From UBA7662 sp036787895 (GTDB lineage Bacteria > Bacteroidota > Bacteroidia > UBA7662), in the NCBI GenBank assembly GCA_036787895.1, contig DAIQOK010000012.1, positions 1 through 64,000 of the forward strand: a stretch of DNA of 64,000 nt, written 5' to 3'. The notes beneath the pieces are model-generated. The model searched no databases, had not been told where the DNA came from, and saw only the letters and a program-made list of their open reading frames with translations. Numbering within the stretch: the first letter of the stretch is position 1; each line of letters starts with the position of its first letter. The position numbers were made by a program, and so were the translations under genes. Shown one piece after another: positions 25,396 through 34,019 of the stretch.

Positions 25396-25890
25396 TCAGG
25401 ACTGTGCCTTGATCTTTGCTTCGATAGCAGAAGTAGAGTAGCCATTAACCAAAGGTATGGTCTCTACCTTACCACCGGCAGCCAGTACTTCTCTGGCACC
25501 AACAATCTGGTCTAGGCTATAATCGGCACCTTTTACCAAAATATCCGGCTGCACGCTCTCTATCAATTGTAAAGGTGTGGGCTCGTCGAATAAAATAACG
25601 GCAGCTACGCAGGCGAGTGAAGCCATGATGTGAAGTCGCGATTTTTCATCTTGTAGTGGCCGGTGCTTTCCTTTGAGACGACGAACCGACGCATCTGTAT
25701 TTAAACCCACGACCAATACATCGCCCAAATCGGCTGCCCGGTTAAGGTAAGCTACATGCCCCAAGTGGAGAAGATCAAAACAGCCGTTGGTAAAAACGAT
25801 CTTTTTCCCGCCCATTTTCCAGGCCAATACCTGACGAACCAGGCTGGCTCTGTCGTGAATTTTATGTTCAACCGAGCTGCTGTATCCCAT
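25396..25890 (-). CDS. rfaE2: Heptose 1-phosphate adenylyltransferase (RfaE2)
   Basis: 164 residues, the size of the separate adenylyltransferase domain of HldE. The nucleotidyltransferase motif is present as TNGCFDLLHLGHV (HLGH at 42-45), with LVVGLNTDASVRRLKG and DILVKGADYS typical of the RfaE2 family. It transfers AMP to D-glycero-beta-D-manno-heptose 1-phosphate for LPS core synthesis. The gene overlaps the upstream membrane-protein gene by 23 bases. The kinase partner gene is not in this window. Confidence 0.93.
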   Translation of the reverse strand: MGYSSSVEHKIHDRASLVRQVLAWKMGGKKIVFTNGCFDLLHLGHVAYLNRAADLGDVLVVGLNTDASVRRLKGKHRPLQDEKSRLHIMASLACVAAVILFDEPTPLQLIESVQPDILVKGADYSLDQIVGAREVLAAGGKVETIPLVNGYSTSAIEAKIKAQS

Positions 25891-26887
25891 GATTACGTTT
25901 TTTGAGGAAAAGCCATAACATCGAAATCAGGCCCACCACCAGTATGAGCATGGTTTGCGCAGCATGGGTCAAGGTAGCAAAACTCAAGGCATCGGCACCA
26001 CTGATGTCGCGGCCCGGCAAAACTTCGAGTAGTTTACTAATAACGGCGTGATAGGCGCCAATACCCCCCTGCACGGGAGCCACCATACCAAAACTGCCAC
26101 TTACCAGTATCAACAAACCTTCGTTGGGGTTCAACATGCTGGTAGTATCAAAGGCAAATACGCAGAGATAGGTCATGAGATAATACCCTGCCCAAATCCC
26201 CAGGGTGTACACCCAAAACAGTGTAGGTTTACGTAAAGCAGTGATAGACTTAAAACCGGCAACTATACCACGGGCAAATCCCCGTATTTTAATCAACCAG
26301 GGATAATTAAGGTGCCGGACTGTTTTCAGATAATACCACAAAAGCAGCACGCCCAAGCCGGCGATTAGCATCAACCAGTAATACCAGGACAGTCCTAACG
26401 GCTCTAAATCGGCAAGCCGGTCCAAAACTTTAAACATAGGGCCTTTTAGCAGCTCAAAATTCATCAGTATGGTGATACCCGTTATGCCCAGGAGCATCAG
26501 TAAGTCGATGGCGCGTTCAATAATTACGGTGCCGATTATACCGTTCACGGGCAATTTACTGTGCCGGGCAATGGCGCCACAGCGGGTCACTTCGCCCATA
26601 CGTGGAAAGGCAAGATTGGCCAGGTAACCAAACATTACCGCATGGAAGGCTAGCTTACTCGAGGCTGTTTCACCCAAAGGTTCCATGAGCATGGTCCAAC
26701 GTTTGGCGCGCAACCAATGACTGATTAAAGCAGCCATACTCGAGGCAAGTATCCAGCCATAATGCGCATTGGCCAGCGTATTTTTGATGCTTGTACCATC
26801 CTGGTCGCGAAATACAAAGTAGAGTATCACCACACCCAATACCAATGGCAGGGTGAATTGCAGGATTTTTTTGAGCCAGGCAGGCAT
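25868..26887 (-). CDS. Lysylphosphatidylglycerol synthase-type / flippase-like membrane protein
   Basis: 339 residues with about eight membrane helices, matching the UPF0104 family of integral membrane proteins related to the flippase part of MprF. Recognisable pieces are SHWLRAKRWTMLMEPLG, LANLAFPRMGEVTRCGA and GSFGMVAPVQGGIGAYHA. The family is thought to move lipids or lipid-linked sugars; a direct role in LPS or membrane lipid transport is plausible beside rfaE2 but not shown. Confidence 0.88.
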   Translation of the reverse strand: MPAWLKKILQFTLPLVLGVVILYFVFRDQDGTSIKNTLANAHYGWILASSMAALISHWLRAKRWTMLMEPLGETASSKLAFHAVMFGYLANLAFPRMGEVTRCGAIARHSKLPVNGIIGTVIIERAIDLLMLLGITGITILMNFELLKGPMFKVLDRLADLEPLGLSWYYWLMLIAGLGVLLLWYYLKTVRHLNYPWLIKIRGFARGIVAGFKSITALRKPTLFWVYTLGIWAGYYLMTYLCVFAFDTTSMLNPNEGLLILVSGSFGMVAPVQGGIGAYHAVISKLLEVLPGRDISGADALSFATLTHAAQTMLILVVGLISMLWLFLKKRNHGIQQLG

Positions 26888-26890
26888 GCC

Positions 26891-27241
26891 TTAAAGCACC
26901 AGTTTGTTGTCAGCGTCGGGAAAAACGAGCGCTGGTTTGAAACTTTTGGCTGCCTCAAAATCCATGGTGGCGTAGGAAATGATGATGAGGATATCGCCAA
27001 CGGCCACTTTGCGGGCTGCAGGGCCATTCATACAAATGGTGCCACTGTTACGTTCGCCTTTAATGACGTAAGTTTCGAGTCGTTCGCCATTGTTGATGTT
27101 CACCACCTGCACCTTTTCGTTTTCGATGATGTTGGCGGCTTCCATCAAACTTTCATCGATGGTAATGCTGCCCACATAATGTAATTCGGCTTGCGTAACA
27201 CGAACCCGGTGAAGTTTCGACTTCAAAACTTGAATCTGCAT
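26891..27241 (-). CDS. panD: Aspartate 1-decarboxylase
   Basis: 116 residues from the ATG at 27241. The self-cleavage site is ELHYVGSIT, with cleavage between Gly24 and Ser25 to make the pyruvoyl group. The Tyr/Lys residues of the family and the NGERLETYVIKGERNSG segment are present. It makes beta-alanine for pantothenate and coenzyme A synthesis. The upstream extension to 27283 is not protein-like and would cover the spacer after panC. It sits 22 bases from panC and three bases from the flippase-like gene, all on one strand. Confidence 0.97.
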   Translation of the reverse strand: MQIQVLKSKLHRVRVTQAELHYVGSITIDESLMEAANIIENEKVQVVNINNGERLETYVIKGERNSGTICMNGPAARKVAVGDILIIISYATMDFEAAKSFKPALVFPDADNKLVL

Positions 27242-27263
27242 GCTTGTAAATTTCGGCGCAAAG

Positions 27264-28118
27264 TTACGTAAAGAGATAATCATTATCGATTAACCGCACA
27301 TCGGCAACCCAGGCAGCTATTAAAACCCATACAGCCGCTTGTTTGTTCCAGTCGGTAACTGCTTCCAGGCTTTGCGGATCCACAAAACGAAAATATTCTG
27401 GACTGATTAATGGATGCTTACGCAGTTCGGCCAGGGCCCAGGCTTCTAATTCAGTAGCCGACATTTGCGTATACCTTTCCCTGCAAGCCAGCAGTACCCG
27501 GTAGAGGTTGGCTGCAGCTTCCCACCCTTCCGGGCTTAAACGCTGGTTTCGGCTACTCCGGGCCAAACCACTGGCTTCCCGATCAGTGGGGCAAATTACG
27601 ACAGCCGTTTTGTTGGCCCAGCCCATTTGTTGGATGAGGTCACTAATGACCATACATTGCTGATAGTCTTTTTGTCCGAGATAAAGTCGGTCGGGCGCCA
27701 CAATTTGCAGCAAACGACTCACCACCTGACCTACTCCCTGAAAGTGGCCTGGCCTGAATTCGCCTTCGAACAAGGTTTCCAGTCGACCGAAATTATAGGT
27801 ATGTACTTTTTCACCGGGAGGATAAATCTCTTCCACACCCGGCACAAAAAGCAGGTCGCAGCCTACGCTTTCTAGCAAGGCAATGTCATCGGCTAAAGTA
27901 CGTGGGTAGGCAGCCAGATCGGCGGCATCGTTGAATTGGGTAGGATTCACAAAAATGCTGCAGATCACTTTGTCGTTCTCGGTTTTTGCCCGTTTAATCA
28001 ACGAAAGATGACCGGCATGCAATGCGCCCATGGTGGGTACAAATCCGATGGTTTGCCTTTGCAGGCGCTGTTGCCGAAGCTGCTGCTGAAGCGGGCTGGC
28101 TAGATGAAAAATGATCAC
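27264..28118 (-). CDS. panC: Pantoate--beta-alanine ligase
   Basis: 284 residues, normal length. The ATP-binding motif is PTMGALHAGH (28-37), followed by FVNPTQFND, then LYLGQKDYQQ and a KMSKS-like SSRNQRL. It joins pantoate and the beta-alanine made by the adjacent panD product, so the pair forms a compact coenzyme A precursor unit. The start is a GTG at 28116-28118. The upstream region to the divergent gene at 28249 must hold promoters for both directions. Confidence 0.97.
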   Translation of the reverse strand: MIIFHLASPLQQQLRQQRLQRQTIGFVPTMGALHAGHLSLIKRAKTENDKVICSIFVNPTQFNDAADLAAYPRTLADDIALLESVGCDLLFVPGVEEIYPPGEKVHTYNFGRLETLFEGEFRPGHFQGVGQVVSRLLQIVAPDRLYLGQKDYQQCMVISDLIQQMGWANKTAVVICPTDREASGLARSSRNQRLSPEGWEAAANLYRVLLACRERYTQMSATELEAWALAELRKHPLISPEYFRFVDPQSLEAVTDWNKQAAVWVLIAAWVADVRLIDNDYLFT

Positions 28119-28248
28119 GTCAGGAGGCGCAGTAAAGGGTCAGAAAACGCGGATTTCGGGTAAATGTAAACTGATTTCACTTTAATGACAGAATTTTTCT
28201 ATATTTTTGTGATTCATTTCTGTCTGAAACAGGTGTTTAGTTCTTCAT

Positions 28249-29076
28249 ATGGATAGGAAAACCCGGATCCTTTTTGTTGCACACGAGATGCAACCTTACG
28301 TCAATCTTTCTGAAATCGCCGATTTGGCCTTGGAGCTTCCTAAAGCCATGCAAGAAAAAGGCATGGAAATCAGGGTACTGATGCCACGTTACGGCTGCAT
28401 TAACGAGCGTCGTCACCGCCTACATGAAGTGGTGAGGCTCTCAGGTATCAATATCGTCATAGGCGATAACGACAATCCGCTGATTATCAAAGTAGCCTCT
28501 TTGCCTCAAGCCAAAATGCAGGTGTATTTCCTCGACAACGAGGACTATTTCCAGCGCAAATATGTTTTGCGGGATGATAAAGACAAGTTTTTCGACGACA
28601 ACCACGAGCGCATGATCTTTTTCAACAAAGGTGTGCTCGAAACTGTCCTCAAACTTGGTTGGTCACCCGACATCATTTATTGCAGTGGCTGGATGACGTC
28701 TCTCATACCGGTTTATCTCAAAAAATTCTACAACCAAACCCCTGTCTTTAAAGACAGCAAGGTGATTTTTGGGGTGCATGGCAACCAGTTCAATGAAGTT
28801 TTCCCGGCTGATTTTGTGTCCAAAGCCACGATGGAAGATGTAGATGCCGACACCCTCGCCCATTTCGGTGGTCGTGATGTAAGCAGCTTATATAAAGGCG
28901 GTGCTGCTTTTGCAGATGCTGTTACCATCAATTCAAAGGATATCGACAGCCAGGTGAGGAGCTTTGTAGAGCAACTGGACAAACCTTTGCTTGAAAATGT
29001 TATCCCCGCTGAACAAGCAGAAGCACATTTTGCGTTCTATCAAAAAATATTAGCCGCTCAGCCGGTTTTGGTATGA
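28249..29076 (+). CDS. Glycogen/starch synthase-like protein (catalytic N-terminal domain only)
   Basis: 275 residues matching the first Rossmann domain of GT5 glycogen/starch synthases: HEMQPYVNLSEIADLALELP replaces the usual K-x-G-G-L motif, and LMPRYGCI, FLDNEDYF and DIIYCSGWMTSLIPVY follow. The C-terminal nucleotide-binding GT-B half is absent, and the normal Lys-x-Gly-Gly loop is not seen, so catalytic activity is doubtful. This short form next to panC, DUF4270 and glmS is a recurring arrangement in Bacteroidota. A TATTTTTG -7 candidate lies at 28202-28209. It overlaps the downstream gene by four bases. Confidence 0.85.
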   Translation: MDRKTRILFVAHEMQPYVNLSEIADLALELPKAMQEKGMEIRVLMPRYGCINERRHRLHEVVRLSGINIVIGDNDNPLIIKVASLPQAKMQVYFLDNEDYFQRKYVLRDDKDKFFDDNHERMIFFNKGVLETVLKLGWSPDIIYCSGWMTSLIPVYLKKFYNQTPVFKDSKVIFGVHGNQFNEVFPADFVSKATMEDVDADTLAHFGGRDVSSLYKGGAAFADAVTINSKDIDSQVRSFVEQLDKPLLENVIPAEQAEAHFAFYQKILAAQPVLV

Positions 29077-30392
29077 TCAAAAGCTTTCGATTAGTTACTG
29101 CAGCGCTGTTATTCACAGCGCTTTTTTCTTCCTGTAATGAGGAAGGTTCTTTAGGATTAGATTTGTTACCCAATGTAGATGGTATTGGCGTTTTTCGCCT
29201 TGATACCTTTACTGTTGCTACCTATACGGTTGATGAAGACAGCGTAGAATCGCAGTTTCCTTCCCGCAAAGCCTTTGGAATGATTAACGACCCCGTTTTC
29301 GGCAAAGCCGAAGCGGTGAGTTATTTCCAGACGGTTCTTACTACCGAAAATGTGGATTTGGGAGCGAATGTGGCCATCGACTCCCTGGTGTTATCTCTGG
29401 CCATCGATACTTATGTTGGCGATACAACCCAGGCCATTACCATACATGTGTATGAGTTGGATGAAGCCATGTCGGTTGATTCCAGTTATTTTACCAGTCG
29501 CCGACTGGCCGTTAAACCTACCCCTTTGGCCAGCTATAGTTATACACCCCGGCCAAAATCGAGGGTAACAGCGAGTGAACCTCTGTTGGCGGGCGGAGAT
29601 ACCGTTATCGAGTATCAACCGATAATTCGTATCCCACTGAGTTCATCCTTATCGCAACGTATTGTTGCCGCTTCGGGTACAGCAGATTTAGCCAATAACA
29701 CCAATTTTCTCAATTTTTTCAAAGGGATAGCTATCACAGCTGAAGTTGGCGCCGGTCAGCCGGGCATTATGTTGAACATCGTTCCCCGCTCGGTGCTCAA
29801 CGGCATGTTCCTTTATTATAAAAACGATACCACCCGTCGCCGGTTCGACATGGTAGCGCGGAACAACATCGCTTATTACAACAGCTTCAGCTTCGACTAC
29901 AGCGGTACGGTACTCGCTACCGCCATCGGAAATACCAGCCCGCTGATTGAAGAAAATTATGTTCAGGCGGGTACAGGTGTAAAAATCAGAATCGACTTCC
30001 CTTACCTTAAAAAGTTAGTGGAAAATTTTGATGTAGCCATCAACAAAGCTGATATTGTGTTGACTGTCATACCGGGCAGTAATACCGATCTAGCACCAGT
30101 GCCCAGCCGCATGTTTTTGCTGCCGGCCGATTCCCTGAATGCAAACCTGCCTAATGCCATGCCCGATCTGTTGGAGCGTTATTATGATGGCGATTTTAAA
30201 GATGGCACCTACACCTTTGGCATAACCCGGTATATTCAGCAGCAATTAAAAAATACCCAAGCCGATTACGGGCTCCGGATGATACCAATTAATACCGTAT
30301 CTACGGTAAATCGAGCTATTATAGCCTCATCGAATCATACCAACCCATTGTATCGACCAAAACTCATACTTACATTTACTAAGTTAAAGTAA
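29073..30392 (+). CDS. DUF4270 lipoprotein
   Basis: 439 residues. A lipoprotein signal peptide ends in ALFSSC, so Cys about 21 is lipidated and the protein sits in the outer membrane or periplasm. The body matches the DUF4270 family: GLDLLPN near the start, DSLVLSLAI and a C-terminal YRPKLILTF strand. The family is confined largely to Bacteroidota and its function is not established; some members are linked to surface traits. ATGA overlap with the synthase-like gene and a six-base gap to glmS indicate a single transcript. Confidence 0.9.
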   Translation: MIKSFRLVTAALLFTALFSSCNEEGSLGLDLLPNVDGIGVFRLDTFTVATYTVDEDSVESQFPSRKAFGMINDPVFGKAEAVSYFQTVLTTENVDLGANVAIDSLVLSLAIDTYVGDTTQAITIHVYELDEAMSVDSSYFTSRRLAVKPTPLASYSYTPRPKSRVTASEPLLAGGDTVIEYQPIIRIPLSSSLSQRIVAASGTADLANNTNFLNFFKGIAITAEVGAGQPGIMLNIVPRSVLNGMFLYYKNDTTRRRFDMVARNNIAYYNSFSFDYSGTVLATAIGNTSPLIEENYVQAGTGVKIRIDFPYLKKLVENFDVAINKADIVLTVIPGSNTDLAPVPSRMFLLPADSLNANLPNAMPDLLERYYDGDFKDGTYTFGITRYIQQQLKNTQADYGLRMIPINTVSTVNRAIIASSNHTNPLYRPKLILTFTKLK

Positions 30393-30398
30393 CCTATC

Positions 30399-32237
30399 AT
30401 GTGTGGAATTGTTGCTTATGTAGGCGACCAGCAGGCTGCGCCTATTCTAATCAAGGGTTTAAAAAGACTGGAGTACCGGGGCTATGATAGTTCGGGTATT
30501 GCCATTTTAGACAAATCAAAAATCAAAATTTATAAAAAAGCGGGTAAGGTTGATGCCATGGAAAAGCTGGCCTTATCAAGTGATCATGAAGGTTCAGTAG
30601 GTATTGGTCATACCCGTTGGGCTACCCATGGTGAACCCAACGATGAAAATGCCCACCCGCACTTTGGTCAAAACGAATTGTTGGCTTTGGTTCATAATGG
30701 TATCATTGAGAACTATGCCGCCATTAAAGCCCAGTTGCAGAGCAAAGGCCATGTGTTTCACAGTCAAACCGACACTGAAGTACTCGTTCATTTGATTGAA
30801 GACATTTATACCCACGAAAAAGTAAGCTTCGATGAAGCCGTTCGCCTGGCATTGAACCAGGTGCATGGTGCGTTTGCCATCGTGGTTATTTCGCGCAAGG
30901 ATCCGGAAATGTTGGTGGCAGCCCGTAAAGGTTCGCCCTTGGTGGTAGGCGTTGGCAACAACGAATTCCTGATGGCATCTGATGCTTCGCCGATTATTGA
31001 ATACACCAAATCGGTCGTTTACCTCAACGACAGTGAGATGGCCATCATTAAAAACCGTACCTTATCTATCAAAACCATCACCAACGAAGACAAACCGGCC
31101 TATGTGCAGGAATTGGATTTGCAATTGGAGATGATTGAAAAAGGTGGTTTCGAGCATTTTATGCTCAAGGAAATTTACGAGCAACCCCGGTCAATTTTTG
31201 ATTCAATGCGTGGTCGCATTGATTCGAAAACCGGTCATATTCATATGGGGGGACTGCTGGAATATCAGCACAAGTTGATGAATGCCAAAAGAATACTGGT
31301 AGTGGCCTGTGGCACCTCCTGGCATGCCGGTCTGGTGGCCGAATACCTCATCGAAGATTTCGCCCGTATCCCGGTTGAAGTAGAATATGCATCTGAATTC
31401 CGTTATCGTGATCCGGTGATCATGAACGATGACATTGTGATAGCTATTTCGCAATCGGGCGAAACTGCCGATACCCTGGCCGCGATAGAGTTGGCCAAAT
31501 CGAAAGGAGCAACCGTACTTGGGGTATGTAATGTGGTTGGCTCAAGCATACCACGTGCAACCCATTCGGGTGCCTACACCCATGCCGGCCCTGAAATTGG
31601 TGTGGCTTCCACCAAAGCATTTACGGCTCAGGTAACCGTACTTGCTCAGATTGCGTTGTGGATTGGCTTTAAAAAAGGCGCAATTTCACAGAGTAAATTG
31701 AATAATTACCTCTTTGAGCTGGAGCAAATACCCGAAAAAGTAGAGCGTGCATTGGTTAGCAATGATTATATTAAAACCATAGCCGAGCAGTTCAAGGACG
31801 TACATAATTGTCTGTATCTCGGCCGCGGTTATCAATTCCCGGTAGCGTTGGAGGGCGCATTAAAACTCAAGGAAATTTCTTATATCCACGCCGAAGGTTA
31901 TCCTGCAGCAGAGATGAAACACGGTCCTATTGCCCTCATCGACGAAAATATGCCGATGGTTATCATCGCAACCCAAAATTCGCAATACGATAAGGTATTG
32001 AGTAATATACAGGAGGTAAAAGCGCGTAAAGGGCGCATCATCTCCATTGTTACTGAAGGTGATGTGGAAGTGAAAAAATTGTCGGAATACGTAATTGAAG
32101 TGCCTGATACCATTGAGGCTTTTATGCCCTTGGTAGCTACTATTCCATTACAATTGCTGGCCTATCACATTGCTGTAATGCGCGGTTGTAATGTGGATCA
32201 ACCACGTAACCTGGCCAAATCGGTAACGGTAGAATAA
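30399..32237 (+). CDS. glmS: Glutamine--fructose-6-phosphate aminotransferase
   Basis: 612 residues, full length. After Met removal Cys2 (MCGIVAYVG) is the nucleophile of the glutaminase domain, with RLEYRGYDSSGIA and HTRWATHGEP in place. Two SIS sugar-isomerase domains follow (VVACGTSWHAGLV near 300 and LGRGYQFPVALEGALKLKE near 475), and the C-terminal RNLAKSVTVE is the family's tail. It forms glucosamine 6-phosphate for peptidoglycan and LPS. No glmS ribozyme-like leader is present, since the gene follows DUF4270 by six bases. Confidence 0.98.
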   Translation: MCGIVAYVGDQQAAPILIKGLKRLEYRGYDSSGIAILDKSKIKIYKKAGKVDAMEKLALSSDHEGSVGIGHTRWATHGEPNDENAHPHFGQNELLALVHNGIIENYAAIKAQLQSKGHVFHSQTDTEVLVHLIEDIYTHEKVSFDEAVRLALNQVHGAFAIVVISRKDPEMLVAARKGSPLVVGVGNNEFLMASDASPIIEYTKSVVYLNDSEMAIIKNRTLSIKTITNEDKPAYVQELDLQLEMIEKGGFEHFMLKEIYEQPRSIFDSMRGRIDSKTGHIHMGGLLEYQHKLMNAKRILVVACGTSWHAGLVAEYLIEDFARIPVEVEYASEFRYRDPVIMNDDIVIAISQSGETADTLAAIELAKSKGATVLGVCNVVGSSIPRATHSGAYTHAGPEIGVASTKAFTAQVTVLAQIALWIGFKKGAISQSKLNNYLFELEQIPEKVERALVSNDYIKTIAEQFKDVHNCLYLGRGYQFPVALEGALKLKEISYIHAEGYPAAEMKHGPIALIDENMPMVIIATQNSQYDKVLSNIQEVKARKGRIISIVTEGDVEVKKLSEYVIEVPDTIEAFMPLVATIPLQLLAYHIAVMRGCNVDQPRNLAKSVTVE

Positions 32238-32270
32238 TTCCCTGCAAATTGGCAGATATCGCTAATCAGA

Positions 32271-32302
32271 AAAAGGCTGCATCCGAAAGTTGCAGCCTTT
32301 TG
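32271..32302 (+). terminator. Rho-independent terminator of glmS
   Basis: AAAGGCTGCA and TGCAGCCTTT pair around a TCCGAAAGT loop and are followed by TGTTATT. It lies 34 bases after the glmS stop. Confidence 0.8.
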
Positions 32303-32361
32303 TTATTAAGTTCTGGTCGGGTAGTAACGTATGGAGTATAGAGAGATTGCGCACAAACACA

Positions 32362-32391
32362 ACGGGGAGCATAGCTCCCCGTCTTCTTTTT
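32362..32391. terminator. Second hairpin between convergent glmS and asnS
   Basis: ACGGGGAGC and GCTCCCCGT pair around ATA, a perfect nine-base-pair stem, and are followed on the plus strand by CTTCTTTTTC. It could back up termination of glmS or end asnS on the other strand; the T-run fits the plus direction better. Confidence 0.6.
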
Positions 32392-32417
32392 CTTCATACT
32401 CTATTTACGCTAAACGA

Positions 32418-33932
32418 TTAAGGAGCTATGCGCCCGTACATACGCGGGAAAGGAATGGTTTCTCTTACGTGCGGTAATTTGCAGGTCCAGGCCACCAGGC
32501 GTTCGAGGCCAAGGCCGAAGCCAGCATGGGGTACGGAACCAAAACGGCGTAAATCGAGATACCACTCAAAAGCCGACATCGGCAATTCATGCTCGTGGAT
32601 TTTTTCGATGAGGAGGTCGAGCTTGGTTTCCCGTTCACCGCCACCGACGATCTCGCCATAACCTTCGGGGGCTAAAACGTCGACGCCCTTGGCCCAGCGG
32701 GCATCGTTTTCATCGCGTTTCATGTAAAAGGCTTTCACCTCATGCGGCCAGTTGTACACCATTATCGGGGTGTTGAACAAACGGGTGAGTACGGTTTCGT
32801 CGGAGCCACCGAAGTCGTTGCCCATGCGGAATTCGCGGGCGCTCTTCAACCAAAGCGGGATGTTTCTGGCCGCTTCTTCCTGTTCACTCAGCTCTTCTTT
32901 TAGTTGCTGCACCTTGGCCTGGTTGAAGCCAATTTCGCCCTTTTTCATGCCTGGAGCAGCCATTTTGGCTTCTCTATCCTTGATTTCGGCCTGAATAGCT
33001 ACGATACGTTCTTCTACGGTTACCAAATCGGCTTCGAGGGTTTTTACAGCATTCCGACCATTGACTTCCAGCTCGCCTTTCAGGATTTTGACGGCATCTT
33101 CGTAGGTGATGCGCGGGAAAGGTTCGGTTATCTGTTTTAAAACGCTGGTATCGCGACCAATCAGCTCGAGTTCGAGCTTGTTTTTATCGAGCACCTGGAG
33201 GACCACAAAACGCAGGAAGCGTTCAATAGTGTCCATATTCATGGCGAGGTCATGGAAAGCCATTTCGGGCTCAATCATCCAGAATTCGCTCAGATGGCGG
33301 CGGGTTTTCGATTTTTCGGCCCGGAAGGTAGGGCCAAAGGTATATATCTTGCCAAATGCCATGGCCAAGGCTTCGCCATAGAGCTGCCCACTCTGACTGA
33401 GGTAGGCCGGTTCACCGTAAAAGTCGGTTTCGAAGAGGGTAGAAGTGCCTTCCACGGCATTGCCGGTGAAAATGGGCGCATCGGTTTGTATAAATCCTTC
33501 TCCCTGAAAAAATTCATGGATGGCCATGATGATGGTGTTCCGGATGCGTAATATGGCCCATTGGCGTTTGCTGCGCAGCCAAAGGTGGCGGTGATCCATC
33601 AGAAAATCTACCCCGTGTTCTTTGGGGGTAATGGGGAAATCCTGGGAGAGATGTACAATTTCTAGTCCGCTCACCTGCAGTTCATGTCCGCCGAGCTGAC
33701 GTTCATCGGCAATCACATGCCCGCTGATTTTCACCGAACTTTCCTGACTCAACCGTTTGGCGTCTTCGAAAAGTGCAGGACTTACTTTGCTTTCATCAAC
33801 CACACACTGGCACATGCCGCTGCCGTCGCGCAACACCAAAAAAACCAGTCCTTTGCCTGTCCTTTTGCCTAATATCCAGCCCTGGAGGGTAGTCTCCTGA
33901 CCTACTACCTCTTTCAATCGTTCGATTGTCAT
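32418..33932 (-). CDS. asnS: Asparagine--tRNA ligase
   Basis: 504 residues, about 40 longer than the E. coli enzyme. The OB-fold anticodon domain (about 1-100, GWILGKRTGKGLVFLVLRD) precedes the class II core: motif 2 FGPTFRAEKSKTRRHLSEFW and motif 3 GFGLGLERLVAW. A charged, coiled-coil-like insertion spans about 300-370 (EERIVAIQAEIKDREAKMA), absent from many bacterial AsnRS. It charges tRNA-Asn. It is divergently arranged with rpoN across an 87-base spacer. Confidence 0.97.
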   Translation of the reverse strand: MTIERLKEVVGQETTLQGWILGKRTGKGLVFLVLRDGSGMCQCVVDESKVSPALFEDAKRLSQESSVKISGHVIADERQLGGHELQVSGLEIVHLSQDFPITPKEHGVDFLMDHRHLWLRSKRQWAILRIRNTIIMAIHEFFQGEGFIQTDAPIFTGNAVEGTSTLFETDFYGEPAYLSQSGQLYGEALAMAFGKIYTFGPTFRAEKSKTRRHLSEFWMIEPEMAFHDLAMNMDTIERFLRFVVLQVLDKNKLELELIGRDTSVLKQITEPFPRITYEDAVKILKGELEVNGRNAVKTLEADLVTVEERIVAIQAEIKDREAKMAAPGMKKGEIGFNQAKVQQLKEELSEQEEAARNIPLWLKSAREFRMGNDFGGSDETVLTRLFNTPIMVYNWPHEVKAFYMKRDENDARWAKGVDVLAPEGYGEIVGGGERETKLDLLIEKIHEHELPMSAFEWYLDLRRFGSVPHAGFGLGLERLVAWTCKLPHVRETIPFPRMYGRIAP

Positions 33933-34019
33933 AAAATGCTGATTTTAAAAATCGCGCTAAAATAGGCAAATAATGCGTTTCTATCGTATTTTTATCGCGA
34001 TTCAATCCTTAGCCAACCT

